Assembly (NCBI RefSeq): GCF_035083965.1 | Contig: NC_089726.1 | Location: 11,599,501 to 11,663,500, forward strand | DNA from: Branchiostoma lanceolatum | Lineage: Eukaryota > Chordata > Leptocardii > Amphioxiformes > Branchiostomatidae | Direction of reading: 5' to 3' | Length of the DNA stretch: 64,000 nt | Shown: piece by piece, positions 24,801-37,600 of the stretch | Layout of the letters: every line of letters starts with the position of its first letter | Numbering within the stretch: the first letter of the stretch is position 1 | Notes under the pieces: generated by a model | The model's database searches: none | What the model saw: the letters and a program-made list of their open reading frames with translations, nothing else | Told to the model about the DNA's origin: nothing | Program-made: the position numbers and the translations under genes

Positions 24801-27498
24801 AATCTGACCACTGTTTTAACTAATAAACGAGAAAGGGGTTACCGATTACCAAATCATAAATGATATCCTACATTGCACCGGTTGGGTGTACGGGATATTA
24901 TGCACGTCTGTATGTGATACAAACGCATGTAGCGTTACATAAGTATGTATGGAAACCTAGAAGAGATATTTTGAAAACCAAAATGAGAATGATAGGTTTT
25001 CCTATCTAATTGTTAATCGTTGGATTGAATATGGTATTTCCCAATAATAATGAGTATACATATACAGTATGAAATCAAAGATGACCTATAACTGGTGTAT
25101 TTCTTTGCAGGATTTCGAAAAGATCGCGAGGACCAAGGGTCTCACCCAGCAGGAGCAGGCTCAGGTTGCATTTCTAGGGTAAGTCTAGCGCGGGATCGTC
25201 ATGCCTTCTGCCTCTGTGGGCTTGATTGTAATGCACAACACGCGCCTGATGAAAATGTCACATGAACTTGACCAATACTGGTACTGTGATTCCAACCGTC
25301 ACAGCACGCCGCCAATAATCTATTTTCTTCCTTGCCTCACCCTTGAATAGGAGCCTGCGGTTTATGAGAGGATGGCCTCTGCAGATGTTGCACAAAGTTC
25401 CAAAGAAAATGACATTCAGCTATATCAGGTAGGATGACAGTTTGCAGGACTATTTCCGCCCAAGCTTGTAGTACTGTAGTAATGCAAACTCTATTTATTT
25501 TCTGAACCATAAACCTTTCGTTTATGAAAATGAAAATTTTCCCGAGCAATTCTGTACCTATAACTATATAAATATTGCATTTCTGTCTCAGACGAGGGAC
25601 GGTTTTAGTGAAGGACAGTACTGACTCAGAGTGGATCTACGTCATCAAGTCGGTAAGTAATGTATTTCATCAAACACACACGAATAATTACTTCGATTTG
25701 ATGTAAATTAAGACTCTGCGATGAAAGTCTGGGTACAATCAGATTTCACTGGTTTCAGCTTCTTATGTGTAATTTTCATCTCCACTTTATGAGATGCGTC
25801 CCACACACTTCGTACGTTCATATTTTCTTGACGGGTTCGAAACCATGGTCCCAAGCTATGTTGTTTTATGAACACAGCCAATTTTGTCATTTGTCTCCTA
25901 CAGGGAAGTTGCTCTGTTCTGAAGAAGTTGCAGATGGTGGAACCGAAAGAAAGCACGCCACCAAAAGACGAGATGCCGAAAATAGGTAACGTTATACATA
26001 GTGGTTACCTGGCACAAATATTCAGCTTCTCAAAATTCGGGCAACTGGTGTAACGTAATCTGCTTATATCTGCTTGGAGATAAGTATACGTAACGTATAC
26101 AAACGACGATAAAAGTGACTATCAGTCGATTGTACCTTTTTACAGACATTCAATATACGATGGTCTCTGTCTTTCCTGTTTCCACCCAGACATGACAATC
26201 AAAGTGCTAAAGGAGCTGGGTCAGAAAAACAAGAAGAGAGACCACCACCACTTCCTGAGGGAGAGGTTCATAGACTTCAAACGGAGGAAGGCGGAGATGA
26301 GGAAGGGCAGCTGGAGGGTCCGGCAGTTGGAGAGACCGGAGATCAACATCGACACCAAGGAAGAGACACCGGAGTCTAAAGACAGTGTGCTAAAGTCTCT
26401 GGAAAGTATCATCTTACAGGAACAGGTAAAGGACCTTTGATCCCTAAGAAGTATTTTTTAATACAAGCATTTGAAAGCTAAAGACGCTTTTGTATCGATC
26501 TAATAAGTTGATATTCATTGGGATGAGTTCATAACGTATTTATCGGCTGATACAAATCTGTGACAAAAATTGAATCTACTTGCAGTAACGTTAACAAATA
26601 TGCATGTGTTCGGTTAACTGTTTATTACAGATTCCGGATGACCATAGCATGACGTCACAAATTCAAGACAAGCCAGTTTTTGTCAAGATCAAATCCTTAA
26701 ACAGGAGAGGAGTATTCGTAAGTTCTGAAAATCTATCACATCATTTTTCCTTTAAGATAATCATAATACATTGTTTAAGTAAAAAAAGGAATTGACACTG
26801 ATAGTTATCTATTAGTTGCGCCATTCTTAACCTCCTTAATTGGACACAGTATAGTGTGATATACTTTCGAGTTTCACATTCGTTCTGTGAACAGATATAC
26901 CCTAACCAAGAATAAGACTAGAGTCTAATCTGCATGTTGTTCTTCAGGGTCTTGGAGAGTTGGTGTTTGACAACCAGCCCAGTCTCATCCTAGTCAGTGA
27001 CGGTGCGGAGGTCCTCACGCTGTCCAAAAAGTTCTTCTTAGACAACGCTCCGGTACAGGTCATCAGCCGTATGAAGGAAGACGTGAGTAACGCCTCCTAC
27101 CGTTTCAGAAACATGTTTGCAGATCTTTGTCACGTTTCTGCCCAAGATTGCCATTGTCTCTACGGACCCTACGGTAACAAAACTGAAGTATTTTCGAGTA
27201 CCTCATAATACAGGGACACTACTGTGCTAAATTTGTTTACTTACTAGTATTCATTTTCTGCCTTGTAAACTAGTCGAGAAAATTCACGGCTGATTTTGCG
27301 CGTGTTGGTTTGCAGGAGAATCCGTACCCTAGCGAACTGGAGATGCAGCGCAGCCTCCAGAAGCACGTGAACTGGCGGGACTACCGCTTGAAGTCACTCC
27401 ACACGACCATGAGGGAACTACAGGCCCGACCACCCAAAACTATCCTGCCTCATCTACACGACGGCAGGAAGTGGAATTCAGTCGTAGAAAACCACTAG
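18811..27498 (+). CDS. CNBD2: Cyclic nucleotide-binding domain protein, CNBD2-like
   Basis: Sixteen in-frame exons give 682 residues: 18811-19326, 19791-19870, 23139-23253, 23422-23499, 23651-23745, 24223-24296, 24463-24539, 24674-24757, 25111-25178, 25351-25428, 25592-25652, 25904-25985, 26190-26425, 26631-26717, 26948-27082 and 27316-27498. The N-terminal ~240 residues are basic and low-complexity (LRRRKKQ; KSSKKNKGLPRI). Two cyclic-nucleotide-binding folds follow: about 270-395 (GRGRVIVMENHTPEAVYFIL, then GDCFGEKAI) and about 396-630 (RRGTVLVKDSTDSEWIYVIK, then FGLGELVFD). The second is split by a charged insert of about 100 residues, mostly exon 13. The C-terminus (LQKHVNWRDYRLKSL) matches the tail style of the CNBD2 family, which is linked to spermatogenesis in mammals. 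The phosphate-binding Arg normally after the FGE motif is not visible in either fold, so cAMP binding is doubtful. The start is the first Met of a long open exon; an upstream exon is possible. The family call is firm, the exact orthologue less so. Confidence 0.8.
23871..24100. repeat. (TAGAG)n pentanucleotide microsatellite, about 230 bp
   Basis: About 46 units of TAGAG with occasional AGAAG variants, inside the intron between exons 5 and 6 of the CNBD2-like gene. On the minus strand it makes a spurious open frame of repeating Tyr-Ser-Thr-Leu-Leu. Confidence 0.97.
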
Positions 27499-28576
27499 GT
27501 GGAAATAATAGCCCTGTGCTAGAATACATTATATCAACAAGGCACCAAATATTATAAACATGTTGTTTACCCTTACACCTCAATAAGTTTGGGTCATCAA
27601 ATAAGATATGTTCTGATGTTAAGAACCTTCAAGCTTAAGAACACTCATAATCTCTTGCAACACAATGCACTTGTATTTGTAAGATATTTTATTGTTACTG
27701 AATGCTGCATATATTTTTTCACTATTGGAAACTTTATAAACTAAGTTTATCATTTTGCAAATCTTGAGGTCCTAACTTTTACAATATAACTTTGGAGGTG
27801 TGTATTTCACTACCTTTCTTTTTTAAGTCACTGTTCGAGGAATTTATTGTAACTACAATATAACTTATTTCGACGGACGCACCAGTTAACTGGGAAGACA
27901 TGAACAGTGGCTTGCTACAAAAAGTGATATTCTGTTTGACAAACATGCAGAAGATGTTTACAATTCACTGTTGTTGACGAGTCAAACTGATGCTGCTCTG
28001 AATATTACACAGGACAAGCAATCTCGTCTAAACCAATGTTCTGCTACACTGTTCGTAAACTTGGAAAACAGAAACTTATGTCCGTTAGATGTTGCATAAT
28101 ACACATTATATAATCATACATTTGTGCAATGTGTAGTGTGTACTATATACATGTGTATGTGCTGATGCTGCTACTTATGGAAGAATGTATATGCTTTTAA
28201 AAAAAATGTCTGTATTAAAAAGGCAAACAATTTTTGAGTGCATGTTAATTTTTCTACAATCTGGAAAAATGATTGAATCCTGCTGAATTGACTTTAAAAT
28301 CAATGCTCTCAGCTAGCTTTTCAGCAAGGAATTTTAAAATACCTCATTTTTTTAATGCTTCTCTTTGCCAAGTATCATGCTCCCTAAGTCATTTAGTAGC
28401 GTTATTGTGTATCAAGAATAAATCCACTACAAGAAATATTGGCACATTCCATCATAACAATTTCAAACGGCAACATCTCATTGTACATGTACAAAAAAGC
28501 AAGCACTTATTCTCTCTCCAGTAGAAGAGCATATTCACTCTGGGGTTGGGTACAAAAGCAAAACAAAACCATCCCT
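27499..28576. other. Converging 3' UTRs of the CNBD2-like gene and THUMPD3
   Basis: The two genes face tail to tail with 1.08 kb between stop codons. The stretch is AT-rich and coding-free. AATAAA near 28418 and ATTAAA near 28214 could serve the plus-strand gene; TTTATT near 27687 (AATAAA on minus) could serve THUMPD3, in which case the UTRs overlap. Confidence 0.5.
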
Positions 28577-31500
28577 TTACTTCTGTGTCAAAGTGTCTGA
28601 CATATCTCTGCTATCAGAAGCATCATTTTCCAAAGTCTCTCCCATCTCCACCCCTGGCTGTTCCGTGATTGGCTCTCCCACCCTCTCGCTCCTGGGGATC
28701 CCCATCTTCTTCTGTTTCCGCTTACTGGAGAGCAGCTCGTGCTCAAGGAACTTTGGGAAGGGATTGTTGTTCCGCTTCAGCTGGTAGATGGCAGCGTCCA
28801 GACCTCCCATCTTAATGACCAGTACCAGCTTCTTAGTCCACAGGGAGTCGTACTCAGCTAAAACCTATAAAACAAAAAGAATAACACAAGTGAATATTGT
28901 CAATTCCTTTGAATCAGATAACCATTCTAATAAGCTTAACTCTAATTACATTCACAATTCAAGTTGCACTATCTTTCCGCTAACGTATAAGCTCACTGTA
29001 TGGTTCCAATGAAGATGTAACACATGAGAACATGTGCATTCCCTTGACTAACCTTGTTCAGACACTTCTTGTCCTCTGTGAGAAGGACAGCCCTGCCTGT
29101 GGAGTAGCGGCAGACCCGGCCCATGTCACGTACCGTCCGCCGGTACAGCTCCCAGTTTCCCTGCTTAGAACCATGTCTGTAGGGAAAAGCATGCAGGGAT
29201 AGTTACATGCTGGGACAACTTACCAAAGGAAGCAGTGGCAGCACCAAATGTGAACACATTCAAAGCGAGATTGGACAAACATATGGAAAGACATCCAGTG
29301 ATGTACAACCAACACAGACAGTAAGTGACAGTGAATTAAAGAGTGGTCCAAACTGGAAACCTGAATTCACACCTGGCAAAAGAAATCTACTCTACTCTAA
29401 TCTACAATACTTTTTTATGTCAGTCTTTGTCTCTTAACAGCTAGTGCTATTCCTCGATAATGATTGAAAACTATATGGACATAAAGGACAAATCTTAACA
29501 AAGTTTGTTTCTTAGTAACTTCTCAAAGATAAAAGAGCTCACCGTTTTCCAAATGGCTGTCACAAACAGGTGCATGGAAGAAGAAAAATACAACATTAAC
29601 ATTCCTATAGGGAGGTGAAACATAACAAAAGAATAGATGATTTCATGAATCAGACTTACATGTTTTATATCTGAATGAAATACGAATAAACACTGACCAT
29701 GTCAGTGATGAAGACATCCACAGACTCATCCCTGAGTGGCAGGTTCCCCACATCCCACATCAACGTGTCCACAGGCAGAACTCCTCTGTAAGGTGTGTTC
29801 AGACATATCATCAAATATCTCATTTCAAATAGTGCATCAGATATCTACCTTATCCTATGCTACCAGGTAGCAGAACATTTCCTACATTGACCCTAAGACT
29901 TTCTGGGCCAGACTGAAGGCCTGCCCGCCTTAGCCAGGGACCTCCTCCCCCCTACTCTGCCTATCTGGGAAAAACTTAAGTTAAGTTGAAGACTCATTGA
30001 TTCAATCGAGAAAATACAATTTGATTTGAAGCTTTGTAAAAAAGACAACTACATGTATCACAAATATGCAAAAGCATACACAGTCAGCAAGCTATGTTAC
30101 TGATATCTAGTGACTTACTCTCCCTTCCTCCTCTTCTGGTTGTTGATAGTGGCGATGTTAGCCCTTGTGCGAGGACAGGCACACTCATGGTTGTCTCCTG
30201 ACAGATGCAGACACTGCTGGAAATCAACAGCACCCTGGGGACAAGCTAGTTATTAATCTCCAGCACTTCAAGTGTGTCTCTGTCAACCAAACCCATGCAA
30301 AAGGTTAACATACAATAAGTCTATTTATACAGATGCAGAAATCTCATCTTTATGGTGGGATATCTAATGAGGTTTTTTTTAAATTTAGATCATGTAGGCA
30401 AACGTTTCTAGCAAGATAAAATTCGAAGTCCATATGTCCAAGTATACAAGCACAGCAAGAGAACAGATAATTAGACTACATAATTAGACTAGATAATTAG
30501 ACTACTGTATAAGGATTTGTGCTGATTCCAGTCTCCTTACCTCTATAGAGATAGCCCCACTTCCACACATCGGGTCACAAACAACTTCCCCGGCCTGTAC
30601 ATTGGCTATCCTGCAAGATGTCATGAAAATACAGTAGCATAAAACACTAGTACTAGTACATATCAACCTAAACACAAGTAAGGTAGATGGTTACAAATTA
30701 ATATTTGTAGCTATCTAATTCCTTCACCCCATTGGTATGATTATATCCACCCAGCAAAATAACTTTGTCATTTTTTAATTTATGATAAAGGTAAGACACT
30801 GACCTAAGCATACTGTAGACAATAGTGGACCTGAGAGTTGTTGGTCCAAAGTGTTGGATGTTCCTCCTGTGTAGACTCAACTTAGTCAGGGCTATCATCA
30901 CGGTTACCTGGTCACCGTAGATGTTCAACACAACCTCAATGTCAAACTTTGTCAAGTCCACGGGCCAGCCCAAATCGTCATTGATCCCACCGCCAAAGTG
31001 TCTGGCTGCGTCCATGGAGGTGAAGCTGTGCTTGGCTCCTCCCCTGTTGCAGGTTACTCGGAACTTGGGTTTCAGCGGGCCAGGGTTTTTAACTGATGGT
31101 GATACAGTGCTTGCACTATTATCATGGTCATCACTTAATACATTTGTTGTACAAGCGGAAGAGGTTTCATCTTTGACATCTGTGACTACATTCTGAACAC
31201 CACTGCTGGTCTGTACATCTGCCTGTGGTGGTAAAACTGCAGTTTCAGACAATCCTTCTTTCTGAGTTGCTACTTTTGCGGCCTGTACATCCTCTAGCAA
31301 TTCTGTTCTATCTGCAGCTTCATCCTCAGTCTCATCATTGTCTTGTCCATCCATCCCCTCTCTTGAGATGATGTTCTCGTATCTCTCCAGCATCTTGGAC
31401 GTATCCTTGGAAGTGTCCTTGACTTTCTGCTTCTTCTTTGGAGGACCTGGCTCACGAGGGAATGTGCCTGTGAAGGTTTTCCAGGCACACACTGCAGGAC

Positions 31501-34195
31501 CCCAGTCAAAGGTTTTGGCCAGCTGGTAGAAGTGCAGCAGTACTGCATCCTGTGGAAAGGAACAGTAGCAAAAATATATCCTGGTGCTTTTGTTATCACA
31601 AAAAATATCTACACAGGAAGCAATAACATAAGTCATTAAATAAATAAGTTTTGTGACAGTCACCTTATGATACAATGAAAAACTACTTTAAAAAGAAGGC
31701 AACAAGACTCATACCTAATGGTTCACTTCATGCAATAGACCCCTTTCCAAATACCGCGGCCATTTTGAATCTAGCGCGAGCGCGCGTGGTTCGAGCGCGG
31801 GAAAAGTAAACAAACGGTAAGCGGTAAGGCGTCCCCAATAGAAACCAGCGTTGGGTCATCTTCTGCGGCGAGATGTTCTCCTCCTGGGTGAAATATATCG
31901 ATATATTTGCATGTCACAAGTAGATAATATTGTTGTGGACACTTGGACTCGATATCGGCTAGTAAAATTGTGAATTTCGGCTACTTTTCCACAGTTCCTG
32001 CCGGGCTGTTGAGCGCGCGCTACAGTGAAAAAACTCTAATATGTTTAGACCGCGTGCTTGTGGTTTCCCTGATAATATTAGCTAAAGTCGCGAAAAAATC
32101 CCACAACACACACACTTTTCGGACTGGGATCCTTGTAGCTACGTAGATAGAAATATACAGAATTTTACCAGTTGTGACCGTAATTTAGACGATGACAACT
32201 TTGCCTGGGAAAACTACGCGCGTTGGGCGCACGAGCAGGTCGTGTGTTCTGTCAGGCCTTTCTTTACATAGCTTCGTCCGCAGATATTTTATACTTCCAC
32301 TGGATAAAATCCCACAAGAACGTGAAAATGTAGGCTTGAGCTCAAGGTCCTTTTGGTTAGGAATTTAGCAGAGTTTTGGCGGCTTCTTTTGACGCGTTTT
32401 CTGAAATATCAAAACCTAAAGTACGTGAGTAAAGATGGAGTGTTTTCACTATGCGCCGTAATATCTTAAAATTTCCGTCGGATGATATTTCAGAAACGTG
32501 AAGATATAGGCTTGAGGGCTCTGCGAGTAGAAATTTGACGGAACTTTGGTGGCTCCTTTGACTTTGACCAAGGAGGTCTTGCTTTGACGATATTTTAGTG
32601 CCAAGATTAGCGTGAGTAAGTTCGTTAGTGAAGCAGGGGGCGTGTTTTCTTTGTAGCGTTTCATTACATCACTTTTCGCGGAAATATTTTAGACCTCCGC
32701 AGGATGAAACCCCACAAAAAAGGAAAATATCGGCCTGAGGTCCTTCAGTCCTCAAGCCAATATTATCTAACTTATTTTTCGGTTCCATCCGGCCAACAGA
32801 TATCTTGAATATTGCCGCGCAGAATGATTTAAAGAAACGCCACATACAGTGGAAAACACACCTTCACTCACATACTTAGAGTCCTCAAGACTAAATTCTT
32901 GGCATCCGAAAAGATCGTCAAAAAAGCCGCCGGAATTCTGCCAAATTTGAGGACATTGAGCTCAAGCCTATATTTTCAGGATTTCATTTCATTTGGCGGA
33001 AATATAGAATATTGCTGAGCGAAGTCGATGTAGCGCTGCACAGAAAACACGAGCCCTCCCCCAAACTCACTTAATTTCAAGATGATGTTGTCATTGTCAC
33101 GACAGCCAGGCTCAACAGTTATATATAGACCTCAACGTAGCTACAAGGGTCACAGCCCGAAGAGTATATGTTTTGTGGGATTTTTTCTCGACTCTAGCTA
33201 GCATTATTAGGAAAACTACAAGCACGCGGTGTAGACATATTAGCATTCTATCACTGTAGCGCGCGCTCAACAGCCCGGCAGGAACTGTGGAAAAGTAGAC
33301 GAAATTCACAATTTTACTAGCCGATATCGAGTCCAAGTGTCCACAACAATATTATCTACTTGTGCCATGCAAATACATCAATGGATTTCACCGAAGAGGA
33401 GAACATCTCGCCGCAGAAGATGACTCAACACTGCTTTCTATTGGGGACGCCATTGCAAAGCTTTACCGCTTACCGTTTGTTTACTTTTCCCGCGCTCGAA
33501 TTATGCGCGCTCGCGCTAGATTCAAAATGGCCGCGGTATTTGGAAAGGGGTCTATTTATCATATAAGCCTAACTGTCATACTTTCAATGTCTACCCTTAA
33601 CATAAATCAAGACTCACGTTATACAGGTAGCTTAAACTAGATTGGAATCTTTCTAGGCAATATTTTGCATTACCGTGTCACTGTCTGTTGCCAGACCCTC
33701 CTTCTCAAAGTCAGCTACAACCACGTGGAGATTCTCCAAGGTCCGAAGACTTTGGATCTGTGGTGAGTAAACATATGGGGGATCAAGGGAAAGTCAAGAC
33801 AAACTCCACCTGAGTAGAGTTATGATGTCAAGTTACATACTCTGGTCCCACATACATAGATAAATATCATGTTACCATCTCCCTAAAATGGCAACATATT
33901 ATGTAATGCGTCAGTCATGGCGTTGCATGTGCCACGATATGGATCGAGCACGTGCTCAGATAAAGATAATTATTTAGAGTCGGGGAGGGGGGCAGAATAC
34001 CTTGTGAGCGAAGTCTTTGTATGGCGTGTTGAACTTTATCCGACCCCGACATTTCTCCACTTTGGAGCCCAGTTTTTCCTCCACCTCTTCCTTCGCTATC
34101 TGCTCCAGACCAGACGTCACTGTGGCGGCGATCTGGATCAAATCTTCGTTCTGAACCTCACAAACGCCGATACCTTCGACATCCAGGGAAGCCAT
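28577..34195 (-). CDS. THUMPD3: THUMP domain-containing protein 3, tRNA guanosine-N2 methyltransferase
   Basis: Nine coding exons on the minus strand: 34195-34001, 33757-33674, 31549-30804, 30610-30541, 30234-30119, 29785-29698, 29556-29543, 29176-29053 and 28864-28577; total 1725 nt, 574 residues. The N-terminal part and exon 3 form the THUMP region (FRVTCNRGGAKHSFTSMDAA; SLHRRNIQHFGPTTLRSTI). The Rossmann-fold methyltransferase follows: SAM-binding DPMCGSGAISIE at 354-365, GDNHE for motif II, and catalytic motif IV TD-M-PFG at 431-436, where most relatives have TDLPFG. In vertebrates THUMPD3 works with TRMT112 to make m2G in the acceptor region of tRNAs. A charged, variable insert of about 110 residues within exon 3 lengthens the protein beyond the human 507. 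The start is Met34195; an open frame upstream lacks ATG. The gene shares a 463-bp divergent promoter with RXYLT1. Confidence 0.93.
29543..29556 (-). other. THUMPD3: 14-nt microexon of THUMPD3 encoding the catalytic PFGK(R)
   Basis: On the minus strand GTGACAG|CCATTTGGAAAACG|GTGAG has a full acceptor and donor 14 bases apart. It joins ATC-ACT-GAC-ATG (donor at 29698) in phase 0 and leaves two bases that the exon at 29176 completes as CGA. The result restores the family's TDxPFGKR motif, which otherwise would be missing from the protein. Confidence 0.85.
31738..33552. mobile_element. 1.8-kb transposon-like element with ~410-bp terminal inverted repeats
   Basis: The left arm (31738-32144) and right arm (33135-33552) are long, clearly similar inverted copies: both begin GACCCCTTTCCAAATACCGC and both contain GGAACTGTGGAAAAGTAG-type, GCGCGCTACAGTGA-type and CTTGTAGCTACGT blocks. 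TA flanks both outer ends (31736-31737, 33553-33554), compatible with a TA target. The interior (32150-33130) holds degenerate direct repeats of roughly 200 bp (GGAAATATTTTAGACCTCCG-like starts, then GGATGAAACCCCACAA-like and CTTGAGG-like phrases at about 32280, 32470 and 32690), plus an inverted unit near 32880-33080. No transposase frame is visible. It lies in THUMPD3 intron 2. Confidence 0.8.
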
Positions 34196-34658
34196 TTTGA
34201 ACTTTGACTGTGCCACTTTATTTTTCGCCTGACCATCGCCCACCAGTTTCACCCTTTATCTAACGAACATAAGAGTTAGAACGAAGCATTTGTCTTGTAT
34301 CCTCACATATCTTGATTATTTTGATCGGAATTTGCAGATTACAGGAAAATATTCATTCTTGTTAGTTTAAAGTAAACCCCTACAATTTCTAATAGATTAT
34401 TCCAAACACCTTCTGCTATTGGGACTGTCTATTCTATAAGACTATTATGCCTGTATGAGTTCGACCATAACATCTATCAGCAACTAGCTATCCCTGGACA
34501 AATCACAACATTGAAATAAAAATAAAAAAGATTTCACTAGAATGAATAAGTTGTTTTAGTATATTAGCTATCTTTCTAACAGTTCTTCACAAAAAGACTA
34601 CTTTTTAAAATTGGCACTGTACAGAGGATTTTTAGACGACTACAACAAAAATGGCAAG
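34196..34658. promoter_or_regulatory. Shared divergent promoter region of THUMPD3 and RXYLT1
   Basis: Only 463 bp separate the two start codons, which face away from each other, so both 5' UTRs and core promoters must lie here. No TATA box with good spacing is evident on either strand. On the RXYLT1 side a three-codon upstream frame (ATG GCA AGA TGA at 34651) overlaps the true start at 34659. Confidence 0.6.
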
Positions 34659-37600
34659 ATGAGAGTGACAGTGAGAAGAGTTGTACTTGTAGCTGTCGGC
34701 ATCTACTGTCTCCTGACGTTCTACACAGCTTATATCTTACTATCCAGTAACTGGAAGGGTGATGTAGATAAAAGTAGTCCTCGCGGTAAGGTGTTCTGGT
34801 GTAGTACAAGGCTGGGAGTGGATATATTAACGTTTGCTATGTGGAGGGGGTACAACTGTATTATCCTTGTTGGCTTTGGGGGATCAACAAATTCAAAGCC
34901 TGTGGCATTGGGTGGGGTAACAAAGGGTTTGTGTCATAGTATAGGCTGCACCTCTTGCTACACTATAGTATTTTTTTAATTCCACAGACTTTTTACATTG
35001 CTTGCTTCTTTGAACTTAAACTTCATTGTTTGTTACTGATGGTGGCCCGATCAGGCCAAGTTGGATTTAACACTGTTTTCATTTCTGTATTATACTGTCA
35101 TAATGATAAAGGTGCCAGTTATACTCTGTCTTTTTGTTTTCTGATTAGCCGCAACTATCATAGCAAATATAAGTAAACAAGGATGGCAATCAGGGCTTGT
35201 AATTTAACGTCACTGCTATGCAATGTGGTTGAAAGAGATTGCCCATCAATAAAGAAATATGTTAATGTCAACCATGTTTTAAGCTTTAAGCACTCATGAT
35301 TTGTGAGTCAACAATGAGAAGCTCATTACTAACATCATGTTTGATTTTTTGCTTTCTCAACAGGGAAGGAAAATTTACCAAATGATGACGAGATCATCAA
35401 CAGAAGATCCCAGCAGAGGGAGGGTGAGGATGAGTGGAACCCGTGGGGGGAGGAGTTTGAGAAGAACAGGGTCAAGACGGTCGCACCAAAGAAGAAAGAA
35501 GTCAGCTGGGACTGGAACAAGGACCTGGACTTTGGCAAGAAGTTCAACAAAAAGAAGAACTCCACGTCTGATGAGTTTGAGATTGAAGTGTGGGGTAAAG
35601 CTGCTATTGGTGAGTAGTATTCAAAAGTCCATGTAGTGATGAACATTTTTAATCAATGTCTAACAAAGTATAAAAAGGTACAGGTTGGCCCATAGCCTTT
35701 TTGAAGCTGTAGGGGCAGTGGGTTGTTATCCACAGTGCCTAAGGCACAGTATTGAAAGGCGTCCCTCTGTCCTTTTTTTTTTTTAACCTTTATTTGTTTT
35801 TCACAAATTCTAGCCAGGAATGCCAGGGATCGAACCTTTGATCTTGAGTCTACTAGCCTAGCCACTCGACCATGCAATGCCACATAACGAAATGTGTGTA
35901 CTGGTAATGACCTAATGGGTTTTTGTGTCAGACTTCTGTAAAGCAGTATTTTATGAAAAGCACTCATCAACAGTGTTGCAGCTCTATGTCAGAAAAGGTG
36001 TACGTACTGAACTCTGGTATGACGTCTTGTACCAATGGAATTTCACACAGACTGTAGAAGGTTATGAAGTCAGAGGGAAGATGAAGCCTGTGCAGCAGAT
36101 GGGATTGAATTCTATCAAACTTTTACTAGGTCTTAGTGCAAAGTTGCTATGTCAGTGATAAAGAATAACTTACGTATTTCACCAAAGGTATAGTCACCAG
36201 AGTTAGACTTCTTACTGTGTACTGTGTGTGATCTGTCAAGTGCTCAGATGATTTTTGGTCATACTGAATTTGAAGAAAAGATTAGGCATGATGATATACT
36301 AGTAGCTCATACTTATATACAACTTATAGCACATTATCTGTAGCTAACTGCTAAGCCCTATGTATAATTGTCTTTCCATAGGTCTGTACCTGTGGGAGTT
36401 CATCTTAGGAGGTACACTAGAGGAGAAGATGGGAGGAATCTGGACTTACGGTTTCAAGAGAATCTACAAATTGAAGTTCAAGTGAGTGTTAGGTAGTTGG
36501 CACTTTCCTCTCATTTCCTCTGCGCACTAGCACATTTGTTTACATTGTGTCTTGTTGACTTGACCCGTTGCTATGGTTACCCGCCACAGATTCCGAACCG
36601 GACCAGGAGTCATTCCCAGTAAAGCACCTCACGACACCAGAAACCTCATCCTGGTTCTCAACGGCAGGGAACAGTCCAAGATAGAGTTTGCCACCATCTG
36701 GTTGGATTACCTACCCTCCTTCCCCTATCTGCAGAATGTGGCAGTCTTCCTTCTAGGCAATGAGCAGTGTGATAATGACTGGATCAAACCATATCTGAAG
36801 AGAAATGGGGGGATGGTGGATCTACTGTTTGTGGTGTATGACAGCAAATGGGTGGATGATGATGTTGTGTTCCAGTGGCCACTTGGAGTAGCCACGTAAG
36901 TGTATAGTTTTATGAATATACTTCAATATAGTTTGTCCGTATACTGCTAGTATGAAACGTTCCACTATCAGTGATCACTTCTTTGATGTATGCATTTGGA
37001 AGAACATGTACATTTGATTTGATCTTTGCCAGGAATAGTTTCCTGACAAATTCCTCCTGTATTTGACTGTAAGATTCTTCAGGACATGGCACATGAGTGC
37101 TACAGGCAACTGGTTATCTTGGACCATGACTTTCAATTCATAATGGATAAGTCAACTGAGTATCTGATTATAGGATCTACTAGAATCTTTGAATGCAATC
37201 CTGAGCATGACAATCTATGCCTGATACTTGGCAATACTCTTGTTCACTCATGTTCTATGTTTTGTTTGTTTTTCAGGTATCGTAAGTTTCCCAAAAGAGA
37301 CAAGGATGACTTCCCAGTGAACAGTATCCGACCGTACTTGTGTAATTTTGTGGGGACAGTCTACCCTAACTCCTCCAGACAGGCTCTGATGGACATCATG
37401 AACAAACAGGACCTGCAGAAGGAATGTTTCATCAAGGCTAGGGAGGAGTAAGTCTTGTCTTTGACAATCAATATAGATATGCTGTGTACCATCTTTTTTT
37501 TTACCAACAGGTCTGTAAGGTTTAATTTCACTGAATACAGCAAAGTCACAGACTTTAGGATATGGCATACAGGGAACACATGGTGGAGATATCATTGCAT

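Noticed and set aside
31550..31675. Extension of the THUMPD3 exon 3 frame beyond 31549
   Set aside because: The acceptor TTCCACAG at 31550 and the family alignment place the exon start at 31549; the upstream part is intron.
31943..33336. Two similar 67-74 residue frames starting MDSISASKIVNF on opposite strands
   Set aside because: They are the two inverted arms of the element at 31738-33552; similarity reflects the arms, and nothing suggests a protein family.
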